NCBI RefSeq assembly: GCF_038784515.1
Contig: NZ_CP152376.1
Coordinates: 1,674,001-1,738,000 of the forward strand
DNA length: 64,000 nucleotides
Reading direction: 5' to 3'
Origin: Rhodoferax sp. GW822-FHT02A01
GTDB taxonomy: Bacteria; Pseudomonadota; Gammaproteobacteria; Burkholderiales; Burkholderiaceae_C
Part shown: positions 20,141 through 30,730 of the stretch, in pieces
Numbering within the stretch: the first letter of the stretch is position 1
How the letters are laid out: each line of letters starts with the position of its first letter
Position numbers and translations under genes: made by a program
Notes under the pieces: model-generated
What the model was told of the DNA's origin: nothing
Seen by the model: only the letters and a program-made list of their open reading frames with translations
Database searches by the model: none

Positions 20141-22696
20141 ATGGCAATGGACAGCCGTGCTGATGGAGTGAAGGCGTCGGGCTTTGGGCCTCTGAAATCG
20201 GCACTGTTCTTTGTTGTCCTGGCGGCCCTGGGATACCTTGCCCTCTGGGGGGAGTTCAGCGGAATGGACTTCATCATCCCGCAGTACCTCATCCTGCATA
20301 CCGTCATGGAGATGGCTGCCATCGTGGTGGCCATGCTGGGCGCGGGCATTGTCTGGAATGCCTATGCGTCGGAAAGGCCGGGGCATCTGGTGCTGCTGGG
20401 CGTGCTGCTGTTTGGTACCGGGCTGCTGGACTTTGCGCACATGCTCTCCGTTCCTGGCATGCCGTACATGATTACCCCGGCTGAAGTCCAGAAGTCCATC
20501 ACCTTCTGGCTGGCCGCCAGAACCTTGCCGGCGATTGGGCTGTGCATCACCGCCGTGGGTTCCAGGGAACCGCTGAAGGATGCCCGCAGCCGGTTTGCCA
20601 TGGCCGCAGGTGTGCTGCTGTTCGTGGGGCTGGTTTATTGGGCAGCGCTGTTTCACATGGAATGGGTGCCCAGCTTCTATGTGCCATTGCAGGGCCTGAC
20701 GGTCTACAAGGTCGGATACGAATACGTCCTGGTGGCGATGTATGGATTTGCCGCCTTGTGGATGCTGCGCAGGCTGTTGCGTGAGTACCGGCGCACCCTG
20801 GCGCATCTGTTCGTGGCATCTGCCATTGCGGCGATATCGGAGCTGTGCTTCACCCTGTATCGCTCACATGGCGACCTGTTCAACCTGGTTGGGCACTTCT
20901 ACAAGATTGTTTGCTATGTGTTCATCTTCCGCGCCGTCTTTGCCTCCAGCGTGCGCCAGCCCTTTGAGTCCTTGCATGCGGCGCTCGACAATGAAAAGCG
21001 ACTGGCTGAGCAGAACCGGTCTGTCGTGCGGACGTTGGACTTGCTCGAGGAAGCGGTGCTGGAGCTCGACGGACAGTGCCGCCTGATCAACTCCAATGCC
21101 GGATGGCGGGCCATCGCTGGAGACGACGCAGTGCGGGACACGCATCTGCTCACCCATGTGCACCCCGATGACCGCTCAGGGTTCGAGCTGCAATTCAACG
21201 CGCTGGTGACGGGTGTCAAGGACGAGGTGCATGGTCGCTTCCGGTTCGGTTCCGCTGAGCGGACCGACAAGTGGTTCGAATGCCGCTTCGTCGCGGAACG
21301 CAATGCGTTCAGCGGCACCACGTCTGTGCGTGGCGTGATGCATGACATTACCAAGGTCTATCTGCAGGAGCGCCACATCCATCACATGGCGCTGCACGAT
21401 GCGCTGACCGGTCTGCCCAACCGCGTGCTGCTGGAAGACCGCATCCAGCAGGCCATCCAGCACGCAAACCGTTCGGCGCGGCGTATTGCGGTGTGCTTTG
21501 TGGACCTGGACCATTTCAAGGACATCAATGACGCCTATGGTCACAAGGTGGGAGACGAGCTGCTGCTGGCTATTGCACACCGGTTACGTGACTGCCTGCG
21601 CGAGGGGGACACGCTGGCACGCTGGGGCGGAGACGAGTTTGTGGCATTGCTGCACAACCTGAGTGAGCCTGGATCGGAACGGCAGGTTGCGCAGAAGATG
21701 ATTGCCGTGGCGCGCGAGCCGCTGGAGATTGCGGGTATCGCAGTGAGCAGCGCCTTCAGCATGGGCATTGCGGTCTATCCGGATGACGAACCTTCGGGCG
21801 ATATCGACGCCTTGTTGGCACAGGCGGACCGTGCCATGTTCTACGCAAAGTCACAGGGGCGCAACAACTTCCAGTTCTACTCGGAAGTGGCCGGCAAGGG
21901 AACCGGAAAAAAGGATCTGTACGTCCAGGCCAAGCTGGCACGTGCCATCCATGCCGGCACCATCACCGCGTGGTTCCAGCCCTTGGTCAATGCGCGTTCG
22001 GTGCTCGAGGGCCAGCCTCGCATGGAGGGCGTGGAAGTGCTGGCGCGTTGGCACGATGAAGAACTGGGCTGGGTTGCGCCGGGCAGCTTCATCACCATGG
22101 CAGAAAACCTGGGGTTGATCGGAGACCTCAGCACGCAGGTCCGACGCACCGGCTTTGCGGCTTTGCGCGAGTGGCAGCAGGAGCTGCCGGATCTGAAGAT
22201 GTCCATCAACATCTCCAAGCGGCAGCTGTTCTCGGTGGACTTCATCTCCGATCTGCTTGCCGATGTGCAGACTTACGGACTGCAGCCGCGCGACATCCAG
22301 CTGGAGATCACGGAGTCTGTCGCATTGGCTGATGTCACCTACGCGGACGAGCGCTTGCGCTCTCTTGCTGCAGCAGGGTTCAGCTTATCGATTGATGACT
22401 TCGGCACCGGCTATGCGTCGCTGTCGCAATTGCACGACCTGCCCATTGGTGAATTGAAGATCGACATTTCCTTTGTGCGCCGTCTGCATACCGAGGACGG
22501 CTACCGCATGGTGCAGGGCATTCTGGGCCTGGCCAAGGCACTTCGACTGAGCACGGTGGCCGAAGGTGTGGAGGACGCAGACACGGCGCGCTTATTGGGC
22601 GAGATGGGTGTGGATCTGCTCCAGGGCTATTTCTTTGCCCGCCCCTGCTCGCGGGAAGACTTTGTGGCGCTGCCTCTCTTTGCCGGTGTTCATTGA
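20141..22696 (+). CDS. MASE3-PAS-GGDEF-EAL cyclic-di-GMP protein
   Basis: 851 residues. The MASE3-like membrane sensor has about eight helices (residues 20-270, with FGTGLLDFAHMLSVPGMP), followed by a short coil, a PAS-like domain (about 300-405), GGDEF (motif intact at 496-500) and EAL. The EAL motif reads EVL at 632-634, a mild change that keeps the metal-binding Glu. The other catalytic elements (SINISKRQL, LEITES, DDFGTGYASL, LKID, AEGVE) are present. Both synthesis and breakdown of c-di-GMP are possible. The start is supported by AAGGGGAG five bases upstream. Confidence 0.92.
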   Translation: MAMDSRADGVKASGFGPLKSALFFVVLAALGYLALWGEFSGMDFIIPQYLILHTVMEMAAIVVAMLGAGIVWNAYASERPGHLVLLGVLLFGTGLLDFAHMLSVPGMPYMITPAEVQKSITFWLAARTLPAIGLCITAVGSREPLKDARSRFAMAAGVLLFVGLVYWAALFHMEWVPSFYVPLQGLTVYKVGYEYVLVAMYGFAALWMLRRLLREYRRTLAHLFVASAIAAISELCFTLYRSHGDLFNLVGHFYKIVCYVFIFRAVFASSVRQPFESLHAALDNEKRLAEQNRSVVRTLDLLEEAVLELDGQCRLINSNAGWRAIAGDDAVRDTHLLTHVHPDDRSGFELQFNALVTGVKDEVHGRFRFGSAERTDKWFECRFVAERNAFSGTTSVRGVMHDITKVYLQERHIHHMALHDALTGLPNRVLLEDRIQQAIQHANRSARRIAVCFVDLDHFKDINDAYGHKVGDELLLAIAHRLRDCLREGDTLARWGGDEFVALLHNLSEPGSERQVAQKMIAVAREPLEIAGIAVSSAFSMGIAVYPDDEPSGDIDALLAQADRAMFYAKSQGRNNFQFYSEVAGKGTGKKDLYVQAKLARAIHAGTITAWFQPLVNARSVLEGQPRMEGVEVLARWHDEELGWVAPGSFITMAENLGLIGDLSTQVRRTGFAALREWQQELPDLKMSINISKRQLFSVDFISDLLADVQTYGLQPRDIQLEITESVALADVTYADERLRSLAAAGFSLSIDDFGTGYASLSQLHDLPIGELKIDISFVRRLHTEDGYRMVQGILGLAKALRLSTVAEGVEDADTARLLGEMGVDLLQGYFFARPCSREDFVALPLFAGVH

Positions 22697-22775
22697 GGTG
22701 CTCGCATAAGTTGCTGTGCTATTGCGGGCATTGGTGAATGCAATTGGCGTTCATCCGCAAGCCCACCTACACTGA

Positions 22776-25013
<2,238 letters not shown>

Positions 25014-25037
25014 ATGCCGCAGCCTGGCCGCCGCGCT

Positions 25038-25667
25038 TCAGTAGTGCGGCGGCGTGATCACCCACAGTACCTGGGTCGTGTCCTTGCCATGGTTGGCACA
25101 GCGGTGCACCTCGGTGCTTTTGAAGGAGAAACTGTCGCCCGCGTTCAGCGTGAAGTGCCGGCCCGATACCCACAGCTCCAGCGTGCCAGCCAACACCAGT
25201 CCGGCCTCGGCGCCATCGTGGCTGTAGTCCTCGCTGTCGGCACCGGGGGCGATGGAGCTGATCAGCAATTCCAGAGGTCCGCTCAGGTTGGGTGACAGCA
25301 GCTCTTCAGTGATGCCCAGGCCGGTGAACGACATACGGCGCCGGTTGTTGGCGCGCACCACGATATCGCGTTCGGCGGCCACACCATCGTTGCTTTGCTG
25401 GAAGAACCAGTTCATGTGCACACCCAGCACATCGCTGATCTTCTTGAGCACGCCTATGGGCAGACGCGAATGGTTGCGCTCCAACTGGCTCAGGTAACCC
25501 ACCGAAATGCCCGCGGCCTGCGACACCTCCTTGAGCGTCAGATTGCGTGCCTTGCGCAGGTCGCGCAGCTGTTCGCCAATCGACGCCTCCGGGTCGAATG
25601 CAGACGGCTGCGCATCGTCAGTCGCAGGGTCGTCGGGATGGGGCAGGCGGGCTGCTTGAATGGCCAT
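25038..25667 (-). CDS. XRE-cupin transcriptional regulator
   Basis: 209 residues. A lambda-repressor-like helix-turn-helix (about 31-88, LTLKEVSQAAGISVGYLSQLE) is followed by a C-terminal cupin domain (about 115-205, with SHDGAEAGLVLAGTLEL and GDSFSF). This architecture (PuuR, EutR-like repressors) usually controls catabolism of amines or related metabolites by binding the substrate in the cupin. It begins nine bases after the stop of the upstream FAD dehydrogenase gene, so it is co-transcribed with it and is the best candidate to bind the palindrome at 28169-28189. Confidence 0.88.
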   Translation of the reverse strand: MAIQAARLPHPDDPATDDAQPSAFDPEASIGEQLRDLRKARNLTLKEVSQAAGISVGYLSQLERNHSRLPIGVLKKISDVLGVHMNWFFQQSNDGVAAERDIVVRANNRRRMSFTGLGITEELLSPNLSGPLELLISSIAPGADSEDYSHDGAEAGLVLAGTLELWVSGRHFTLNAGDSFSFKSTEVHRCANHGKDTTQVLWVITPPHY

Positions 25668-25676
25668 GGCGTGATG

Positions 25677-28118
25677 TTAGCCCCGAATGCGCGCACCCTT
25701 GGGGTCGTAGAAGGCGGTAAGCGTTGCCTCGGCAGCAAAGCGCTCGCCCGCCACCTCGATCTCGTAGCGTCCTTGCAGTGGTGCAGCGGCTTGGGTCGCG
25801 TCACCGAACTCCACGTAGCCCATGCCCAGCGACTTGCCGATCGCGTGGCCGAACATACCCGAGGTGATGCGCCCCACGATCACGCCATCGCGCAGAATGG
25901 GTTCGTTGTGGTAGAGCAGTGGTGTAGTGTCTTGCAGTGCGAACTGCAGCAGCCTGCGCGTCACGCCACGGGCCTTCTGCGCCAGCAAAGCCTCCTTGCC
26001 GATGAAGCCATCGGGCTTGTTCCAGGCCACAGCAAAGCCCAGGCCAGCCTGCAGCGGTGTGTCCTCGTCGCTGATGTCGTGACCCCAGTGGCGGTAGCCC
26101 TTTTCCATGCGCAGGGAGTTGAGCGCGTGGTAGCCCGCGAGCTTGAGTCCATAGGCCTTGCCCGCTTCCATCAGCACGTCGAACACACCCGCTGCACATT
26201 CGGTGGGGATGTACAGCTCCCAGCCCAGTTCGCCCACATAGGTGATGCGGCTGGCGCGCACCCGCGTATAGCCCAGGTCGATGATTTGCGAGGTGCCGAA
26301 GGGGAAGGCGGCGTCCGACATGTCGGCGGGTGTCAGACTGGCCAGCAGCTCACGCGAACGCGGCCCCATGAGGCTGAGCACCGCCATGCTGGACGTCACA
26401 TCCACCGCCGTGGCCCGCGCGTCGGCTGGGATGTTGCGCCGCAGCCAGGTGAAGTCGCGCGTCTGCGTGGCCGCAGCCGTCACCACCAGGAAGCGGTCGG
26501 GCGCCTCGCGGGTGATGGTGAGGTCGGCTTCTATGCCGCCACGCTGGTTCAGCCACTGGGTATAGACAATCTTGCCCACCGGCACGGCTACGTCGTTGGC
26601 GCTGATCTGGTTGAGCACGCGTTCGGCATCCGGCCCCTGCACCACGAACTTGGCAAACGAGGACTGGTCGAACAGGCCCACGCCCTGGCGCACCGCTATG
26701 TGCTCGGCGGCGCTGTGTTCAAACCAGTTCTGGCGGCCGTAGCTGTAGACGTACTGCGGCTGCACGCCTTCGGGTGCAAACCAGTTGGCGCGCTCCCAGC
26801 CCGCGGTTTCGCCAAAGCAGGCGCCCTGCGCGGCCAGGCGGTCGTGCAGCATGGATTTGCGCACGCCGCGCGCCGTCTCAGGTTGGCGGAAGGGCCAGTG
26901 CATGGCGTAGAGCAGGCCCAGCGTTTCCACCGTACGATCCCGTAGGTACTGCTTGTTGCGCTGGAACGGCATGCAGCGGCGGATGTCCACATCCCACAGG
27001 TCCATGGGCGGGTGGCCGTCCACGATCCAGTCGGCCAGCACCTTGCCGGCACCACCGGCAGACTGGATGCCGATGGAGTTGAAGCCCGCCGCCACAAACA
27101 GGTTGCGCACCTCGGGTGTCTCGCCCAGCAGGTAGCGGTCATCGGGGGTAAAGCTCTCGGGCCCGTTGAAGAACAGGTTGATGCCGGTGTGCTCCAGTTG
27201 CGGTACACGGTGCATGGCCGCAGCCAGCAGCGGCTCGATGTGCTCCAGGTCGTCAGGCAGCTGGTCGAAGCAGAACGACTTCGGAATGCCCTGCATGCCC
27301 CAGGGCTTGGCCACGGGTTCGAACCAGCCCACCAGCAGCTTGCCCGCGTCTTCCTTGAAGTAGGCGCAGCCGTCGGGGTCGCGCAGCACCGGCAGGTCGG
27401 CATGCAGCCCAGCCATGGGTTCGGTGACGATGTAGAAGTGCTCGGCTGCATGCAGCGGCACCGTGGTACCGGTCTGGGCGCCCAATTCGTGCGCCCACAT
27501 GCCGCCGCAGTTGACAACATAGTCGGCGCGAATCTCGCCGCGCGCCGTGCGCACGCCCACGGCGCGGCCGTTCTCGACCAGGATCTTCTCTACGGCCGTG
27601 TCTTCAAAGATGCGCGCACCCCGGCTCTTGGCACCCTTGGCCAGCGCCTGCGTGGTGTCAATCGGGTTGGTGCGCCCGTCCTTGGGCAGGAACACGCCGC
27701 CCACCACATCACCGCCGTGCATACCGGGCCACAGAGCCAGTACTTCCGATGGTGTGAGCGTCTGCACCTCCAGGCCGAAGCACTTGGCCATGGAGGCGCC
27801 GCGGCGCAGTTCCTCGAAGCGCTCGGCATGGGTGGCAATGGCCAGCGAGCCGGTCTGACGAAAGCCCGTGGCCTGCCCGGTCTCCTGTTCCAGCGAGGCA
27901 TACAACCCGGTGGTGTACTGCGCCAGGCGCGTCATGTTGTGGGTGGCGCGCAGCTGACCCACCAGGCCGGCGGCGTGCCAGGTAGTGCCGCAGGTCAGCT
28001 GGCGGCGCTCCAGCAGCACTACGTCTTTGCAGCCGCGCAGGGTCAGGTGGTAGGCCAGGCTGACGCCCACCACGCCGCCGCCCACGATGACCACATTCGC
28101 TTGGTTTGGCAGTTCCAT
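25677..28118 (-). CDS. FAD-dependent dimethylglycine/sarcosine dehydrogenase-like protein
   Basis: An 813-residue fusion. An N-terminal DAO-type FAD domain (VVIVGGGVVGVSLAYHL near residue 10; TTWHAAGL near 46, whose His carries covalent FAD in rat DMGDH) is followed by an FAO_M linker (about 370-425) and C-terminal GcvT/aminomethyltransferase domains (about 430-810, YVGELGWELYIP) that bind tetrahydrofolate. Such enzymes oxidatively demethylate N-methylated glycines and hand the one-carbon unit to folate. It heads a two-gene operon with the XRE-cupin regulator, divergent from a second, similar dehydrogenase. The exact substrate is not fixed by the sequence. Confidence 0.88.
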   Translation of the reverse strand: MELPNQANVVIVGGGVVGVSLAYHLTLRGCKDVVLLERRQLTCGTTWHAAGLVGQLRATHNMTRLAQYTTGLYASLEQETGQATGFRQTGSLAIATHAERFEELRRGASMAKCFGLEVQTLTPSEVLALWPGMHGGDVVGGVFLPKDGRTNPIDTTQALAKGAKSRGARIFEDTAVEKILVENGRAVGVRTARGEIRADYVVNCGGMWAHELGAQTGTTVPLHAAEHFYIVTEPMAGLHADLPVLRDPDGCAYFKEDAGKLLVGWFEPVAKPWGMQGIPKSFCFDQLPDDLEHIEPLLAAAMHRVPQLEHTGINLFFNGPESFTPDDRYLLGETPEVRNLFVAAGFNSIGIQSAGGAGKVLADWIVDGHPPMDLWDVDIRRCMPFQRNKQYLRDRTVETLGLLYAMHWPFRQPETARGVRKSMLHDRLAAQGACFGETAGWERANWFAPEGVQPQYVYSYGRQNWFEHSAAEHIAVRQGVGLFDQSSFAKFVVQGPDAERVLNQISANDVAVPVGKIVYTQWLNQRGGIEADLTITREAPDRFLVVTAAATQTRDFTWLRRNIPADARATAVDVTSSMAVLSLMGPRSRELLASLTPADMSDAAFPFGTSQIIDLGYTRVRASRITYVGELGWELYIPTECAAGVFDVLMEAGKAYGLKLAGYHALNSLRMEKGYRHWGHDISDEDTPLQAGLGFAVAWNKPDGFIGKEALLAQKARGVTRRLLQFALQDTTPLLYHNEPILRDGVIVGRITSGMFGHAIGKSLGMGYVEFGDATQAAAPLQGRYEIEVAGERFAAEATLTAFYDPKGARIRG

Positions 28119-28168
28119 AAGGCCTCCGGAAAGTTAAAGTTTGGCAGAAATTTTTTCTACCGTGAAAT

Positions 28169-28189
28169 TTCGTGACAAATTTTCACGAA
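28169..28189. promoter_or_regulatory. 21-bp palindromic operator candidate
   Basis: TTCGTGA and TCACGAA flank a central seven bases whose inner pairs also match, giving a 21-bp palindrome with one mismatched pair. A CGTGAAATT direct repeat starts at 28161, ten bases before the CGTGACAAATT of the palindrome. It lies in the 160-base AT-rich divergent region between the two FAD/GcvT dehydrogenase genes, so one repressor could control both. The XRE-cupin protein encoded in the leftward operon is the likely binder (inference). Confidence 0.6.
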
Positions 28190-28278
28190 GGCTACTACAA
28201 TTTGCCAAGACCAACAATGGCGAGAAAAGTCCAGGGCCATTGCCATAGAGATTCTTGCGAAGAACCATGGAGACAAGC

Positions 28279-30708
28279 ATGACAGAGCACGTGCGGGTAG
28301 TGGTGATCGGTGGTGGCGTAGTGGGCTGCAGTTGCCTCTACCACCTGGCCAAGCTGGGGCTCAAAGATGCCTTGCTGCTCGAGCGCGACGAGCTCACTTC
28401 CGGCTCCACCTGGCATGCCGCCGGCAACCTGCCCACCTTCTCCACCAGCTGGAGCATCCTCAAGCTGCAGAAGTACTCGGCAGCGCTGTACCGCGAGCTG
28501 GCATCCAACCCCGCAGACCCGATCAACTACCACCTCACCGGCTCGGTGCGGCTGGCCCACGGGCGCAACCGCATGGACGAGTTCCGCCACGTGCAGAGCA
28601 TGGCCCGGGCAAACGGGCTGGAGTATGAAATCCTCTCGCCCACGGAGCTTAAAGAACGCTACCCGCTCATCGAAACCCACGACCTGCAAGGCGCGCTGTG
28701 GGACCCGCTGGACGGCGACATCGACCCCTCGCAGCTCACCCAGGCGCTGGCGCGTGAGGCCCGTACGCTGGGCGCCACCATACGCCGCCATACGCGGGTG
28801 ACGGCGCTTCGGCAAAAGCCTGGTGGCGAGTGGGTGGTGACCACCGACAAGGGCGAGATCACGGCCGAAATCGTGGTCAATGCCGCGGGCTACCGCGCGG
28901 GTGAAGTGATGGCCATGGTGGGGCGGCATCTGCCGATTGCGGTGATGTCGCACCAGTACCTGGTGACCGAAGACGCAGAGGAGCTGCTGGAACGCGGCGC
29001 CGCGCGCCTGCCCCTGCTGCGCGACCCGGACACCTCCTACTACCTGCGCCAGGAGCGCAACGGCTTCATCCTCGGCCCCTATGAATGGAAGGCCACGCCG
29101 ATGTGGCTGGACGGCATGCCCGACGACTTTGCCAACCAGCTCTGGAATGACGACTTCGAGCGCCTGGAGTCCTACATCGAGGACGCCATGGCCCGCGTGC
29201 CGGCGTTGGCGCGTGCGGGCATCAAGCGCGGCGTGAACGGGCCCATCCCCTACTCGCCCGACGGCAACCCCTACATCGGCCCGGAGCCGGGCCTGCGCAA
29301 CTTCTTCCACTGCAATACCTTCAGCTTCGGTATCACCCAGGGCGGTGGCGCTGGCAAGGCGCTGGCGGAGTGGGTGGTGCACGGCCAGCCCGAGTGGGAC
29401 CTGTGGTCGCTGGACCGGCGCCGCTACGGCGACTACGCCACCACGGCCTACACCGTGGCCAAGGCGGTGGAGGTCTACCAGAACGAATACGCCAGCTCCT
29501 TCCCTTACGAGGAGCGCCTGGCCGGCCGGCCGCTGCGCACCTCGCCTACCTATGACACGCTCAAGGCCAAGGGCGCGCGCTTTGGTGCGCGGGGCGGCTG
29601 GGAACGGGCGGTGTACTTCGACCTGCGTGGCGGACTCCCGGCAGAGGAGGTGCTGTCCTTCCGGCGCGAGAGCATCTGGCATGGCGTGGTGGCCGAGGAA
29701 GTGGCCGCCGTGCGTGAGCGTGTGGGCGTGCTGGACCTGCCGGGCTTCACCAAATACGAGCTCCAAGGGCCGGGCGCCGCCGCGCACCTGGACCGCCTGA
29801 CTTGCTCGCGTCTGCCGTCGCTGGGCCGCGTGTCGCTGGCCTATGCGCTCACGTCCGGCGGCAAGCTGTGGAGTGAGTTCACCGTAACCCGCGTGGCCGA
29901 AGACCACTTCTACATCATCAGCGCGGCCATTGCCGCCACGCATGACATGGACCTGCTCCGCCAGGGGCTGGACGCAGGCAGTACCGTGAGCGTGCGCGAT
30001 GTGTCTTCCGAGCGCGGCACGCTCATCATTGCCGGGCCGCGCAGCCGTGAGCTACTCACACACATCACCACGGCAGACCTGTCCAACGCGGCCTTCCCCT
30101 GGCTGTCGGCGCGCACCGTCGACACGGTGGTCGGCCCGGTGTTTGCCATGCGGGTGAATTACGTGGGCGAGCTGGGTTGGGAGCTGCATGCGCCGGTGGT
30201 GCAGATGCAGGCGCTGTACGACGCGGTGTGGCAGGCAGGCCAGGCCTATGGCCTGCGCGATTTCGGGCTCTATGCCATGGACAGCCTGCGCGTGGACAAG
30301 TGCTACCGCGGCTGGAAGAGCGACCTGGAGAGCGGCTACACACCGCTGGAAGCTTCGCTGGACCGCTTTGTGGACCTGGGCAAGCCCGACTTCGTAGGCC
30401 GTGAGGCGCTGCTGGCCGAGCATGCGCGCGGCCCGGCCTACCGCTTCGTGCCGTTGATCTTCGACGAGGACGGCGACGCCGAGGCGCCCTACTGCTCCCA
30501 GGTGTTCCACGGCAAGGACAACGTGGGCCTGACCACCTCGGGCGTGTGGAGCCACACCCTGCAGAAGAGCGTGGCGCTGGCCTATATCCGTACGCCTCTG
30601 GCACAGCCCGGCACCCGGGTCCAGGTGGAAGTGCTGGGGCAACTGCGCGCGGCCAAGGTGCATGCCGAGCCGCTGTACGACCCCCGCAACGCGCGGCTGC
30701 GCGCCTGA
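28279..30708 (+). CDS. Second FAD/GcvT dimethylglycine dehydrogenase-like protein
   Basis: An 809-residue paralogue of the divergent gene with the same layout: FAD domain (VVVIGGGVVGCSCLYHL; STWHAAGN with the flavin-linking type His), FAO_M region and GcvT domains (NYVGELGWELHAP, MDSLRVDKCYRGW). I placed the start at ATG 28279 because GGAGACAA is six bases upstream; ATG 28267 and TTG 28255 are in frame but lack a site. It probably forms an operon with the MttB-family gene 22 bases downstream, suggesting successive removal of methyl groups from a quaternary or tertiary amine. Confidence 0.87.
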   Translation: MTEHVRVVVIGGGVVGCSCLYHLAKLGLKDALLLERDELTSGSTWHAAGNLPTFSTSWSILKLQKYSAALYRELASNPADPINYHLTGSVRLAHGRNRMDEFRHVQSMARANGLEYEILSPTELKERYPLIETHDLQGALWDPLDGDIDPSQLTQALAREARTLGATIRRHTRVTALRQKPGGEWVVTTDKGEITAEIVVNAAGYRAGEVMAMVGRHLPIAVMSHQYLVTEDAEELLERGAARLPLLRDPDTSYYLRQERNGFILGPYEWKATPMWLDGMPDDFANQLWNDDFERLESYIEDAMARVPALARAGIKRGVNGPIPYSPDGNPYIGPEPGLRNFFHCNTFSFGITQGGGAGKALAEWVVHGQPEWDLWSLDRRRYGDYATTAYTVAKAVEVYQNEYASSFPYEERLAGRPLRTSPTYDTLKAKGARFGARGGWERAVYFDLRGGLPAEEVLSFRRESIWHGVVAEEVAAVRERVGVLDLPGFTKYELQGPGAAAHLDRLTCSRLPSLGRVSLAYALTSGGKLWSEFTVTRVAEDHFYIISAAIAATHDMDLLRQGLDAGSTVSVRDVSSERGTLIIAGPRSRELLTHITTADLSNAAFPWLSARTVDTVVGPVFAMRVNYVGELGWELHAPVVQMQALYDAVWQAGQAYGLRDFGLYAMDSLRVDKCYRGWKSDLESGYTPLEASLDRFVDLGKPDFVGREALLAEHARGPAYRFVPLIFDEDGDAEAPYCSQVFHGKDNVGLTTSGVWSHTLQKSVALAYIRTPLAQPGTRVQVEVLGQLRAAKVHAEPLYDPRNARLRA

Positions 30709-30730
30709 AGCCACCGCAAAGGAAACCACG

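Noticed and set aside
28195..29943. 582-codon minus-strand open frame opposite the second FAD dehydrogenase
   Set aside because: Typical antisense shadow in GC-rich DNA; composition (Arg/His/Gln/Val) and lack of motifs argue against a gene.
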